Shown: in pieces, positions 35,101 to 44,017 of the stretch
Layout: each line of letters opens with the position of its first letter
How positions within the stretch are numbered: position 1 is the stretch's first letter
Assembly: GCF_035277725.1 (NCBI RefSeq)
Contig: NZ_DATEJY010000222.1
Coordinates: forward strand, 4,636 to 68,635
Length of the DNA stretch: 64,000 bases
From: Dyella_B sp035277725
GTDB taxonomy: Bacteria > Pseudomonadota > Gammaproteobacteria > Xanthomonadales > Rhodanobacteraceae
Direction: 5' to 3'
Translations under genes and position numbers: made by a program
Notes under the pieces: generated by a model
What the model was told of the DNA's origin: nothing
The model's input: the letters and a program-made list of their open reading frames with translations, nothing else
The model's database searches: none

Positions 35101-35971
35101 CGTTCAACTGCGCGACATTGACTTTGATGCCGGCGGGATTGGTAACGGCGAGATCGCGCAGGTTGAGCTGGAACAGCTCGCGCACGATCTGGTTCTCATG
35201 CCAATCCATCCACACGGCTATATCGCCATGGCCGCTATGAATGGCGTAGCCGCCCATGTCGAAGCCAGCCACCATGCCATGCAGATCGGCGTTCTGTGCC
35301 GCCATCCAGAACTTGCCGCTGGCGCCATCGTCGCGAAACCAGCCGGCCGCGCGCAGCACCCCGGTGGCGCCGATGCGGTGGATGCGCCCACCCACGCGTA
35401 TGTGGCTGCCCTGATGCGTGAGGCGAAGCTGTTCGGCCAGCAACGTGTAACGCTCGTTGATGAGCTGATCGTCGATATTGATGCGCAGATTGTCTAGCCA
35501 CAGTTCGACGGATAGACGTCCAAACGAAATGTGCTGCCGTTGCGCACCGCCAGCCGTGCCAAGTCCATTGATTTGCCAGCGGCCGTTGGCATCGCGCGTG
35601 ATATCCAGCTCCAGATTGCTGGCTTGCAGATTCAACAGATGCCGCGACGGCAGCAACCAGCCGCCGAAATCCAGCTTCAGGTCCATCTCCGGCACCTGCA
35701 ACGGCGTACCGCCCGCCTCACCAGGGCCGAAGCTGACGTTGCGCATGATGAAGCGCGGCCCGGACGGCTCCCAGCGGCCATCCATCGACGCGAACGCCAC
35801 CGGCCGTTGCAGCTTCTCGCTCAACTCCTGCGCCACCCACTGCGGGTGTTTCGCCAGCAGCGGCAGTAGCACTTGTGCCAGCGCGGCGGCGAGTGCGAGC
35901 GCAATCACCGCCACGCCAACCGTCCAGCCAAGCGCACGTGTCACACGATGTGTCTTAACTTGCGACCGCAT
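32123..35971 (-). CDS. yhdP: YhdP family AsmA-like envelope lipid transport protein
   Basis: A very large (1282-residue) single-pass protein with one N-terminal helix (about residues 13-38) and a long repeated beta-sheet periplasmic part with a C-terminal hydrophobic region (VVGGPIGAAAGF). In E. coli YhdP with TamB and YdbH carries phospholipids to the outer membrane across a groove-shaped bridge. Position between rng and tldD matches the conserved cluster. I start it at ATG 35971; a TTG lies three codons upstream. Confidence 0.93.
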   Translation of the reverse strand: MRSQVKTHRVTRALGWTVGVAVIALALAAALAQVLLPLLAKHPQWVAQELSEKLQRPVAFASMDGRWEPSGPRFIMRNVSFGPGEAGGTPLQVPEMDLKLDFGGWLLPSRHLLNLQASNLELDITRDANGRWQINGLGTAGGAQRQHISFGRLSVELWLDNLRINIDDQLINERYTLLAEQLRLTHQGSHIRVGGRIHRIGATGVLRAAGWFRDDGASGKFWMAAQNADLHGMVAGFDMGGYAIHSGHGDIAVWMDWHENQIVRELFQLNLRDLAVTNPAGIKVNVAQLNGLAELGRHEGGYTVRWADHDGGAMKVDVDHFGTPQSDIRAVASKLQLAPLMPWLGLKPGLSPGLAQWLGAGAPHGQIERAVFHWNAAAGLNTLDAAFDNLGITAVDKLPGLDHLQGEVRGDAESVSLELPTQTATINDPHTFRGPFVMSQLGGIMAAWRDDDATHIGIAKLDFEGQGFGGNAQGEIALPADGGRPFLDVYLALTHADITAAKQFWPIDSLNPHAIGWLDQAFVSGRIDDAAVVVRGSLANWPFHHNEGRFEARADISDLTLAYGKSWPVADHVQATANFIDAGMLVEATGEAMGVKVTRAVGVIPELGHTVLDLNVSGEGNASDLLNFVGNSPIANKHADVLAKLQLGGTGNFDFHLSLPTHEMHNFLLDGTAQFKDVDLSAPDWKLQLDKLNGPATFDAHGFHAGPLAGGFHGEPTQVDLAIASATANPNVVLAAKINGSYTVQELLQDYPQLKWLGDIADGRSQFNIGYQIAHGDDGVSDVQTLSIDSPLSGVALNFPVPLSKPADGELPLHVTLGVPTAGAPMQLALGSVARGRLRLSNGEASPLAATFVFGDQMPDADTLPAKGMRIRGDAPELDVTGWVKQSIAGGASGNGMSLETIDVNTEHAEVFGRDFAHMHVTAAPKADTLELDVDSAAAAGHFSVPTVDLNKRGITARLQRMYWPKQPTLAKKPGEAPPPATDPANTGIDPHSMPPLHFWVNDLRLDDAKLGEARLETWPTPDGMHIDQLSTQSHHVQVSGSGDWNGTPTKSSTHLQVDFSANNLGEMLTAFGFAGIFDGGKTHDVLNATWPGGPWAFELGNMDGTLAVDVTNGSIPKASPGVGRLFGLASIAELPRRLSFDFNDVFGKGFGFDLIKGDFKLSDGSAYTDNLKIHGSAAEITVKGRTGLRNKDYDQQMVVIPHIGNSLPVVGAVVGGPIGAAAGFAVQSVLGKGLNHVAIKRYHITGSWDKPVFTSVGSSTPDAPASSSSSAPPASASSAAH

Positions 35972-35995
35972 GCCTACCAAACGCCCGGGGCGGCT

Positions 35996-37477
35996 TCAAA
36001 GAAGTACAACATCGAACTGTTCCTGCGAATAATGCTCCTCTGCCTGGAAGCGTATGCTTTTGGAGATGAATTCTTCCAGCTCGGCCACGGCAGCAGACTC
36101 TTCCTCAAGAATGCGGCCGACCACTTTGGAACTGGCCATCACCAGCAGTTTCTGCGCATTGAATTGGCGCACGGCGCGGGTGATCTCGCGGAAAATTTCG
36201 TAAGTGACCGTTTCGGCGGTTTTCACCGTGCCGCGCCCCATGCATGCGGGACATGGCTCGCACAGCTGGCGTTCCAGGCTTTCGGTAGTGCGCTTGCGCG
36301 TCATCTCCACCAGGCCGAGCGGCGACATCGGGTAGACCGTGGTCTTGGCGTGATCGCGCGCGAGGCCTTTCTCCAGCATGCGGATGACCTGACGCTTGTG
36401 TTCCTCATCGGTCATGTCGATGAAATCGATGATGATGATGCCGCCGAGATTGCGCAGCCGCAGCTGGCGCGCAGCCGCCTGGGCGGCTTCGAGGTTGGTT
36501 CGATAAACGGTTTCTTCCAGATTCCGTGTACCGAGATAACCGCCGGTGTTGACGTCGATGGTGGTCATCGCCTCGGTCTGGTCGACGATCAGATAACCGC
36601 CCGATTTCAGCGGCACTTCCTTGCGCAGCGCGCGCTGGATTTCGTCTTCCACACCGTACAGGTCGAAGATCGGGCGTTCGCCGGCGTAATGTTCGATGCG
36701 ATCGTCCAGGCTCGGCATGAACTTGTGCACGAACTTGGCAACCTTCTCGTAGGTTTCGCGCGAATCCACGCGCACCTTTTCGATGTCGTCGTTGAGCAGA
36801 TCGCGCAACGCACGCAGCGGCAGCGAAAGTTCTTCGTAGACACGTTCGCCCACCTTGGCCTTCGCAATATTTTCCTGCACGACGCGCCAGACCTTGCCGA
36901 GGTAGATGACGTCGAACGCGAGCGATTCGGCGGATTGCCCTTCGGCGTTGGTGCGCACGATGTAGCCGAGCGGGTTTTCGCCGATCAACGGCGTCAGCAC
37001 GTCTTTCAGCCGCTGCCGCTCGTTGTCGTCCTCGATGCGGGTGGAAATGCCCAGCGTGCGCGCATGCGGCAGCAGCACCAGGTAGCGCGAGGGAATCGAC
37101 AGATGCGTGGACAACCGCGCACCCTTGGTGCCGATCGGATCCTTCACCACCTGCACCACGATTTCCTGCCCTTCGTGCACCAGCTCGCTGATCGACGGCA
37201 TATGGCCGTTGCCATTGCCGGTGCTCACTTCCGCCCCTTCCGGCAGCGGCGGACGCACGATATCGGAGGCGTGCAGAAAAGCCGCCCGTTCCAGGCCGAT
37301 GTCCACGAACACCGCCTGCATGCCCGGCATCACCCGCTGCACCCGTCCCTTGTAGACATTGCCGACGTACCCGCGCCGGGACGCCCGCTCGACATGCAGC
37401 TCCTGCAGCATGCCGTTTTCCACCACGCCGACTCGCGTCTCGCGCGGGGTCATGTTGATCAGGATTTCTTCGCTCAC
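35996..37477 (-). CDS. rng: Ribonuclease G
   Basis: RNase G matures the 16S rRNA 5' end and decays some mRNAs. The 493-residue protein starts VSEEILINMTPRETRVGVVE, has an S1 domain at about residues 35-125 (GNVYKGRV), the catalytic IIIIDFIDM with its acidic residues near 295-340, and the zinc-link CPACMGRG near residue 400. Start is GTG 37477; the frame continues upstream without a better start. 24 bases separate it from yhdP downstream, so they form one unit. Confidence 0.95.
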   Translation of the reverse strand: MSEEILINMTPRETRVGVVENGMLQELHVERASRRGYVGNVYKGRVQRVMPGMQAVFVDIGLERAAFLHASDIVRPPLPEGAEVSTGNGNGHMPSISELVHEGQEIVVQVVKDPIGTKGARLSTHLSIPSRYLVLLPHARTLGISTRIEDDNERQRLKDVLTPLIGENPLGYIVRTNAEGQSAESLAFDVIYLGKVWRVVQENIAKAKVGERVYEELSLPLRALRDLLNDDIEKVRVDSRETYEKVAKFVHKFMPSLDDRIEHYAGERPIFDLYGVEDEIQRALRKEVPLKSGGYLIVDQTEAMTTIDVNTGGYLGTRNLEETVYRTNLEAAQAAARQLRLRNLGGIIIIDFIDMTDEEHKRQVIRMLEKGLARDHAKTTVYPMSPLGLVEMTRKRTTESLERQLCEPCPACMGRGTVKTAETVTYEIFREITRAVRQFNAQKLLVMASSKVVGRILEEESAAVAELEEFISKSIRFQAEEHYSQEQFDVVLL

Positions 37478-37582
37478 CGGTTTCCCCAAGCTATCCAGCC
37501 ATTTATAGCCTTTAGCTGAGAGAACTGTCGATGCGCAGTGCACGTCTCCTGCTGTACTGCCGAGTTCGGTAAAGTGACTGCC

Positions 37583-38122
37583 ATGCGCCAGCCCCAAGCC
37601 ATCACGGTTTCTTCTGACAGCCCGATCCTTCCCGACGTTCTGCGCCCCGGCCTGCGGCTGGTGTTCTGCGGCACCGCGGCCGGCAAGCGGTCGGCCCAGG
37701 AGGGCGCCTATTACGCCCATCCGGGCAATATGTTCTGGCGCGCGTTGTTCCAGGCGGGACTCACGCCACGGCTCCTGCTGCCGCAGGAGTTTTCCTCGCT
37801 GCCCGAGTTCGGCATTGGCCTGACCGACCTGGCCAAGCGCCATGTGGGCAATGACGATGAATTGCCCAAGGAGGCGTTCGACGTTCCGGCGCTGCTTGCG
37901 AAGATCGAACGCTATGCGCCAGCGTTATTGGCCTTCACCAGCAAGCATGGTGCGCGTGCGGCGCTCGGCAACAACCATGTCACCTACGGGCTGCAGGATC
38001 GTGCATTCGGTTCGACGCAAGTGTTCGTGCTGCCCTCGCCATCCGGGCAAGCACGTGGACATTGGGATCTCGCGCATTGGATTACGCTGGCCACCCATGT
38101 AGCAAACCGTAGGTTGGGTTAG
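37583..38122 (+). CDS. mug: Mug-type G/U mismatch DNA glycosylase (UDG family 2)
   Basis: A 179-residue glycosylase-fold protein that would remove uracil or related bases from mismatches. GLRLVFCGTAAG (motif where E. coli Mug has GINPG), YAHPGNMFWRALFQAGLTP, GIGLTDL and LPSPSG are visible. The catalytic-loop Asn-Pro of Mug is replaced by Ala-Ala, which may alter activity, so the assignment of reaction is tentative. The final residues (NRRLG) and stop TAG are encoded by a GTAG palindrome, so the C-terminus has been rewritten. Confidence 0.82.
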   Translation: MRQPQAITVSSDSPILPDVLRPGLRLVFCGTAAGKRSAQEGAYYAHPGNMFWRALFQAGLTPRLLLPQEFSSLPEFGIGLTDLAKRHVGNDDELPKEAFDVPALLAKIERYAPALLAFTSKHGARAALGNNHVTYGLQDRAFGSTQVFVLPSPSGQARGHWDLAHWITLATHVANRRLG

Positions 38123-38185
38123 CGCAGCGTAACCCGACAGCTTTCACGCAAAACCGTTGGGTTACGCTGCGCCAACCCAACCTGC
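38109..38185. repeat. Inverted pair of GTAG palindromes (GGTTGGGTTAGCGC subfamily)
   Basis: Left unit from 38109 starts GTAGGTTGGGTTAGCGC and folds back with GCGTAACCC; right unit is inverted and ends CAACCCAACCTGC (38185). Third subfamily seen in this window. It provides the stop codon of the Mug-type gene. Confidence 0.85.
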
Positions 38186-38241
38186 GACGGCTGCGCAAAT
38201 CGCAAATAGATGCGGGAACGTGCATTGCCTTCGGCCTATGG

Positions 38242-38319
38242 TTGCCGTCAGAAAAATTGTCTAGGCTACTATTTTCCCGGCACCCTCCTAAAGTCAGTTG
38301 ATGCAAACGGACGTCCGTT
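38242..38319 (+). promoter_or_regulatory. Possible promoter and operator of the RND efflux genes
   Basis: A perfect 14-bp palindrome, AACGGACGTCCGTT (38306-38319), lies 26 bases before the RND start and resembles TetR-family operators. A weak promoter may lie upstream: TTGCCG (38242-38247) and TACTAT (38267-38272), spacing 19. Binding downstream of the -10 would block elongation. No regulator gene is adjacent. Confidence 0.5.
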
Positions 38320-38345
38320 CGCAAGGCTGATGGAAAGCATCGGTT

Positions 38346-41300
38346 ATGTGGATCGTCAAAATCGCGCTCGAGCGTCCGCTCACCTTCATCGTTCTGGCGC
38401 TGTTGCTGCTGATCCTCGGGCCGTTGGCGATCCTGCGCACGCCGGTGGATATCTTTCCCAATATCGATATCCCGGTGGTTTCCGTGGTGTGGCGCTACAC
38501 CGGACTGCCCGCCGAGGACATGAACAACCGCATCGTCTCTGGCTACGAGCGTGCGCTGACCACCACGGTCAATGACATCGAGCACACCGAGACGCAATCG
38601 CTCAACGGCATCGGCCTGGTGAAGGTGTATTTCCAGCCGAACGTGAAGATCGACATGGCGGTGGCGCAGGTCACCGCGATTTCGCAGACGGTATTGGGCG
38701 GCTTGCCACAGGGCACCAATCCGCCGCTGATCCTGGTGTATAACGCCTCCACCGTGCCGATCCTGCAATTCGCACTGTCGTCGAAGGAGCTGTCGGAAGC
38801 CGCGATCTTCGACAATGCCAACCAGACGGTGCGCACCTTCATCACCTCGGTGCGCGGCGCGGCCACGCCCTACCCCTATGGCGGCAAGCAGCGGCAGGTG
38901 CAGGTGGATATCAATCCGCAGGCATTGCTCGCGCATGGCCTCTCGCCGAGCGACGTGGTCGCGGCCATCGGCGCGCAGAACCTGATCCTGCCTGCGGGCA
39001 CGGAAAAGATCGGCGCGACCGAGTACAGCGTGAAATTGAACGGCAGTCCGCTGCAGGTCGACGAGTTGAACAATGCGCCGATCCGCACCGTCAACGGCGT
39101 CACCACGTATATTCGCGACGTGGCGTATGTGCACGATGGCTCGCCGCCTCAGACCAACGTGGTGCGCGTGAATGGGCAGCGCGCGGTGCTGATGTCGATC
39201 CTGAAAATCGGCGATGCTTCCACGCTGGATATCGTGGACAGCCTGCAACATTCGCTGCCGGCGATCCGCGCGGCGATTCCGCCCAACCTGGAGATCCATT
39301 CGCTTTCCGATCAGTCGCTGTTCGTGCGCGCGGCGATCGCCGGCGTGATTCGCGAAGGCGTGATCGCGGCGGGTCTGACCGGCTTGATGATTCTCTTGTT
39401 CCTGGGCTCGTGGCGTTCGACGCTGATCATTGCGATCTCGATTCCGCTGTCCATCCTGGCGTCGATCATCGCGCTGTCGGCACTGGGCCAGACCATCAAC
39501 ATCATGACGCTGGGTGGCCTGGCGCTGGCGGTGGGTATTCTCGTCGACGATGCCACCGTGACGATCGAGAACATCAACTCGCATCTGGAAGAAGGCAAGG
39601 AGGTCTACGACGCGATCATGGAAGGCGCGCATCAGATCGCGGTACCGGCATTCGTGTCGACCTTGTCGATCTGCATCGTGTTCGTGCCGATCTTTTTCCT
39701 GGGCGGCGTGGCCAAGTATCTGTTCGCACCACTGGCCGAAGCGGTGGTGTTCGCCATGTTGGCCTCGTACGTGTTGTCGCGAACGTTGGTGCCGACGCTT
39801 TCGCTGTACTGGCTGAAGAAGCACAACCACAACAAGCAGGCAAGCGGTCCCATGGGCCGCTTCCAGCTTGCGTTCGAACGTCACTTCGAGCGCTTGCGCG
39901 ATGGTTATCGCGGCGCGCTGGAAACCACCGAGCGCCATCGCGGGTTGTTTGCGATCCTGTTCTTTGCCAGCTGTGCCCTGTCAGTCGGTTTGCTGGTGCC
40001 GTGGCTGGGACGCGATTTCTTTCCTTATGTCGACGGCGGCCAGATCAAACTGCATTTCCGCGCACCGGTCGGCTTGCGCATCGAGGAAACGGCGCGGCTT
40101 GCCGATGGCATCGAGGGCGTGATTCGCGACACGATCCCGAAGCAGGAGCTGGCCAGCATTGTCGATACGCTGGGCATTCCCTACAGCGGCATCAATCTTT
40201 CCTATAGCAATACCGGCGTGGTGGGCACCTCGGACGGCGATGTGTTCGTGACGCTCAATGAAGACCACCATCCCACCATCGACTACGTGCGCAGCCTGCG
40301 GCGACAACTCGCGCAGAAATATCCGGGCGTGATCTTCTCGTTCCTGCCAGCAGACATTGTTGGGCAGATTTTGAACTTCGGCGCGCCCGCGCCTATCGAC
40401 GTGCAGGTGTCCAGCCATGACGCGAACGCATCGGCCCAGGTCGCCAAGGAACTCTACGGCGATCTGTTGAAGATCCCCGGACTGGTCGACTTGCGCATCC
40501 AGCAGGCACTCAATCTGCCGCAGATCAACGTGGACGTGGATCGCACGCGCGCGAGCCTGGTTGGCCTCACGACGCAGGACGTGGCAAGCAACTTGCTGAC
40601 CGCGCTGGCCGGCTCTTCGCAGGTCAATCCCACGTTCTGGGTAGATCCGAAAACCGGCATCAGCTACAGCATTGCCACACAGACACCGCAATACCGCATG
40701 GATAGCTTGCAAGCGTTGAAGAACCTGCCGATCCACAGTGCTTCCGGCAATAGTGCGGCAAGCGGCAGTTCTTCCGGTTCGACCATCAGCCAAACACTGC
40801 AAAACCTGGCTGATTTCTCGCGCAGCGAAGGGCCGGCCATCGTCACGCACTACAGCACGCGGCCCACCATGGATCTGTACGCCTCGGTCGATCGCACCGA
40901 CCTGGGTACGGTAGCGGGCGACGTGCAGCGCGTCATCGACGAGCACTCCAAACATTTGCCGCGCGACGTAAACATCAACCTGCGCGGCCAAACGCAGACC
41001 ATGCAGTCTTCCTACCGGGGATTGCTGGGCGGACTGCTGTTTGCGATCGTGCTGGTGTATCTGTTGATCGTGGTGAATTTCCAGAGCTGGCTGGATCCGC
41101 TGATCATCATTGCAGGCTTGCCGGCTGCCTTGGCCGGCCTGGTGTGGATGTTGTTTCTTACCGGCACCACGCTATCGGTGCCGGCCTTGATGGGCGCGAT
41201 CATGTGCATGGGCGTGGCCACTGCCAACTCGATCCTGGTGATCAGCTTTGCGCGCGAACGGCTGGCGCATCACGGCGACCCGGTGCAAGCGGCCGTCGAA

Positions 41301-41531
41301 GCCGGCTTTCAGCGTTTCCGCCCGGTGTTGATGACGGCATTGGCGATGATCATCGGCATGGTGCCGATGGCGCTGGGCATGGGCGAAGGCGGCGAGCAGA
41401 ACGCGCCGCTGGGCCGCGCCGTGATCGGCGGCCTGGTGCTGGCCACGGCCGCCACTCTGTTTTTTGTACCGACCTTTTTCAGTCTGCTGCATCGACGCCG
41501 CAAGGCGCGTCTCGATGCGGCTGCAGCGTGA
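38346..41531 (+). CDS. RND efflux pump inner membrane permease (HAE1/AcrB-like)
   Basis: A 1061-residue proton-driven permease. Features: N-terminal helix WIVKIALERPLTFIVLALLLL, PVDIFPNIDIPVVSV, two large periplasmic loops, and 12 membrane helices in two halves. The helix-4 segment GLALAVGILVDDATVTIENI holds the Asp-Asp pair for proton relay. Substrate cannot be told; the subgroup with MWIVKIALERPL is drug or solvent efflux-like. The adaptor gene follows 9 bases later, in the reverse of the usual adaptor-first order; no TolC-type gene is present. Confidence 0.94.
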   Translation: MWIVKIALERPLTFIVLALLLLILGPLAILRTPVDIFPNIDIPVVSVVWRYTGLPAEDMNNRIVSGYERALTTTVNDIEHTETQSLNGIGLVKVYFQPNVKIDMAVAQVTAISQTVLGGLPQGTNPPLILVYNASTVPILQFALSSKELSEAAIFDNANQTVRTFITSVRGAATPYPYGGKQRQVQVDINPQALLAHGLSPSDVVAAIGAQNLILPAGTEKIGATEYSVKLNGSPLQVDELNNAPIRTVNGVTTYIRDVAYVHDGSPPQTNVVRVNGQRAVLMSILKIGDASTLDIVDSLQHSLPAIRAAIPPNLEIHSLSDQSLFVRAAIAGVIREGVIAAGLTGLMILLFLGSWRSTLIIAISIPLSILASIIALSALGQTINIMTLGGLALAVGILVDDATVTIENINSHLEEGKEVYDAIMEGAHQIAVPAFVSTLSICIVFVPIFFLGGVAKYLFAPLAEAVVFAMLASYVLSRTLVPTLSLYWLKKHNHNKQASGPMGRFQLAFERHFERLRDGYRGALETTERHRGLFAILFFASCALSVGLLVPWLGRDFFPYVDGGQIKLHFRAPVGLRIEETARLADGIEGVIRDTIPKQELASIVDTLGIPYSGINLSYSNTGVVGTSDGDVFVTLNEDHHPTIDYVRSLRRQLAQKYPGVIFSFLPADIVGQILNFGAPAPIDVQVSSHDANASAQVAKELYGDLLKIPGLVDLRIQQALNLPQINVDVDRTRASLVGLTTQDVASNLLTALAGSSQVNPTFWVDPKTGISYSIATQTPQYRMDSLQALKNLPIHSASGNSAASGSSSGSTISQTLQNLADFSRSEGPAIVTHYSTRPTMDLYASVDRTDLGTVAGDVQRVIDEHSKHLPRDVNINLRGQTQTMQSSYRGLLGGLLFAIVLVYLLIVVNFQSWLDPLIIIAGLPAALAGLVWMLFLTGTTLSVPALMGAIMCMGVATANSILVISFARERLAHHGDPVQAAVEAGFQRFRPVLMTALAMIIGMVPMALGMGEGGEQNAPLGRAVIGGLVLATAATLFFVPTFFSLLHRRRKARLDAAAA

Positions 41532-41540
41532 GAGCCGATC

Positions 41541-42719
41541 ATGTCTTCTGTCCATGCTCCACACCCCGCCAAGCCTTCGCGCGGCGCACGGCTCGTTCTG
41601 ATCGGGCTTGGCGTCGTGCTGGTGGTGCTGGCTGTCTTCGGCATCGTCAAGCGCGTGCAGGCGCGTCATGAATTGACGGCTGACACGGACCGCAACGCCG
41701 TCGCTACCGTCGCCACGACCACGCCCAAGGCATCGCCGAAAGATCAGAGCCTGAGCTTGCCTGGTACGGTTGCCTCGTGGCAGGACGCACAGGTGTATGC
41801 GCGCACGACCGGCTACGTGGCCAAGTGGTATGTCGACATCGGTGCAAAGGTGAAAAAAGGCCAGCGCCTGGCTGACCTGGACACGCCGGACGTCGACAAC
41901 CAGTTGCTGCAAGGCAAGGCTCAGATGCGTACCGACCAGGCCACCATGGCCTTCGCCAAAGTCACGGCTGACCGCTACGCGAAACTGGCGACGCAAGGAT
42001 TGATCGCGCAGCAAACGGCCGATCAGTATCTGGCGCAATACAAGGCGGATGCCGCGACCGTGCAGGCGGATGAAGCCAATGTGGCTCGCTTGCAGAACCT
42101 GGAAGACTTCAAGCACATCGAAGCGCCGTACGACGGCGTCGTGACGCAGCGCAATCTCAATCTCGGCGCGTTGGTGGATGCCGGCGCCAGCGGCAGCAAT
42201 CTGTTCGTGATTGCCGACACCAGCACGCTGCGCGTGTTCGTGGATGTGCCGGAAACCTATGCGGCCAGCGTGCACGTCGGCATGCCCGCCGATGTGAGCC
42301 TGAACACCTACGGCGCCAAGCCGATCACCGGTACCGTGGCACGCACGGCTGATGCGCTTGATCCGAACACGCGCACGCTGCGCACGGAAATCGATGTCAG
42401 CAATACGGAGCAGCAATTGCTGCCGGGCGTCTATGCCAACGTGAGGCTGCAAGTATCCACTGCGACGCGCAACTACATCGTCCCCGCCAACGTATTGTTG
42501 TTCCGTGCCGAAGGCTTGCGTGTTGCGCTGGTGGACGGACAACAACGCGTGCATCTGCAACCGGTGACGTTGGGGCGTGATTTTGGCAGCACGGTGGAGA
42601 TCACCGAAGGATTGAATGACGACGATCGCATCGTGCTGAGTCCGTCGGATTCCTTGGCTGAAGGCCAGCAGGTGAACGTTGTCGAGCCTAACAAGGCGCA
42701 GCAGCAACGGATGCCCTGA
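41541..42719 (+). CDS. RND efflux periplasmic adaptor (membrane fusion protein)
   Basis: A 392-residue HlyD/AcrA-type adaptor. One N-terminal helix (about residues 17-38) anchors it; then a lipoyl half-motif (ARTTGYVAKWYVDIGAKVKKGQ), a short coiled coil (about residues 115-190), the second lipoyl half (IEAPYDGVVTQRNLNLGALV), beta-barrel and membrane-proximal domains. It links the permease to an outer membrane channel that must be encoded elsewhere. Convergent with the cytochrome pair, 5 bases apart. Confidence 0.93.
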   Translation: MSSVHAPHPAKPSRGARLVLIGLGVVLVVLAVFGIVKRVQARHELTADTDRNAVATVATTTPKASPKDQSLSLPGTVASWQDAQVYARTTGYVAKWYVDIGAKVKKGQRLADLDTPDVDNQLLQGKAQMRTDQATMAFAKVTADRYAKLATQGLIAQQTADQYLAQYKADAATVQADEANVARLQNLEDFKHIEAPYDGVVTQRNLNLGALVDAGASGSNLFVIADTSTLRVFVDVPETYAASVHVGMPADVSLNTYGAKPITGTVARTADALDPNTRTLRTEIDVSNTEQQLLPGVYANVRLQVSTATRNYIVPANVLLFRAEGLRVALVDGQQRVHLQPVTLGRDFGSTVEITEGLNDDDRIVLSPSDSLAEGQQVNVVEPNKAQQQRMP

Positions 42720-42724
42720 GAAAC

Positions 42725-44017
42725 TCAGTCGATCGGCGTGTGCCGATAGGTTGCCACGTCACGTTCCTGCACCGCCGCAGCATGGTTCGACCAGGCGTGC
42801 CGGATATACGTCACCACCGCCGCGACATCCGCGTCGCTTAGTTGCTGCGCATACGGCGGCATGGAGTACGGCCGTGGATTGCCTTTCGTCACGGCGGAGA
42901 ATCCGCCCAGCAATACGACGCGCGTGGCGTTGATGCCGATGGGATCCACCACGGTGGCATTGCCATCCAGCGCCGGATAGATGCCTGGCACGCCCGCACC
43001 ATCCTTGCCATGGCAATTCGCACAGCGCTCGACATAGACGGCATTGCCGCGATCCATCAACGACTGGCTATCGAAGCTTGCACGCATCGGTGCCGGCGTG
43101 GCACGCGGCGGTAGCGAAAGCAGGTAATCGGCGATGGCTTGCAGATCCTCGTCGCGCAGGTATTGCGTGCTGCTGGCCACCACGTCCGCCATCGGCCCTA
43201 CTGCCGCGCTTTTCGATGATTGCCCGGTCTTCAGCACGTCGACGATGTCTTGCCGGCTCCAACCTTGCAGACCGCCGTTGGCCTGTGTGCTCAGATCCGG
43301 CGCATACCAGCCTTGCTCCGGAATCAGTCCGCCCGACAGGGCTGCATGGCTTTCCGAACCGCCCCATTGATCGCGCATGGCATGGCATTCGTTGCAGTGC
43401 CCAAGCCCCTGCACCAGATAGGCACCACGGTTCCACAACGCAGATTGCGTGGCATTGGGCTGGTACATGCCCGCCTTGAAATACATCGCACGCCACGCCG
43501 TAAGCGTGCTGCGCAGGTTGTAGGGAAAGCGCAATCCCAGCGTTGCATCCGGCTGATGCACGGGCGGCAGCGAACGCAGGTACGCGAAGATCGCGATGGC
43601 ATCGTTGCGCGTGACCTTGGTGAACGAGGTGTACGAAAACGCTGGATAGAGTGGTTCACCCTGGCGTCCGATGCCGTCGTGCAGCGCTCGCCAGAAATCA
43701 TTGAAACTCCAGTTGCCGATGCCTGTTTCCGCATCCGGCGTGATATTGGGCGCAGGGATATTGCCGAACGGCGTCGGCAGCATGCGGCCACCCGCATAGG
43801 CGTGGCCATCGCGCGTGGTGTGGCAGGAAGCGCAATCGCCAGCCGTGGCCAAGTAGCGGCCTTTGGCAATCACGCCGGGATCCTTGAGCATGTTCGCGAT
43901 AGCAAGGTCTTCCGGAGCAGCAGATTGCTGCCGATGCCGCTGCGACAGCCACCATCCGCCGGCCAGCACGATCACCAGCAGCACGATGGGAATCCACAGC
44001 CAACGCAGCCGCGTCAT
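42725..44017 (-). CDS. Membrane-anchored triheme cytochrome c
   Basis: A 430-residue protein with an N-terminal membrane anchor (residues 5-23) and three c-type heme sites: CASCH (62-66), CNECH near residue 205 and CANCH near residue 335. The layout matches the cytochrome subunit of membrane alcohol, aldehyde and gluconate dehydrogenases, which pass electrons to ubiquinone or an oxidase. No flavo- or quinoprotein dehydrogenase is adjacent. AAGGAGA precedes ATG 44017, which overlaps the stop of the diheme gene. Confidence 0.9.
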   Translation of the reverse strand: MTRLRWLWIPIVLLVIVLAGGWWLSQRHRQQSAAPEDLAIANMLKDPGVIAKGRYLATAGDCASCHTTRDGHAYAGGRMLPTPFGNIPAPNITPDAETGIGNWSFNDFWRALHDGIGRQGEPLYPAFSYTSFTKVTRNDAIAIFAYLRSLPPVHQPDATLGLRFPYNLRSTLTAWRAMYFKAGMYQPNATQSALWNRGAYLVQGLGHCNECHAMRDQWGGSESHAALSGGLIPEQGWYAPDLSTQANGGLQGWSRQDIVDVLKTGQSSKSAAVGPMADVVASSTQYLRDEDLQAIADYLLSLPPRATPAPMRASFDSQSLMDRGNAVYVERCANCHGKDGAGVPGIYPALDGNATVVDPIGINATRVVLLGGFSAVTKGNPRPYSMPPYAQQLSDADVAAVVTYIRHAWSNHAAAVQERDVATYRHTPID

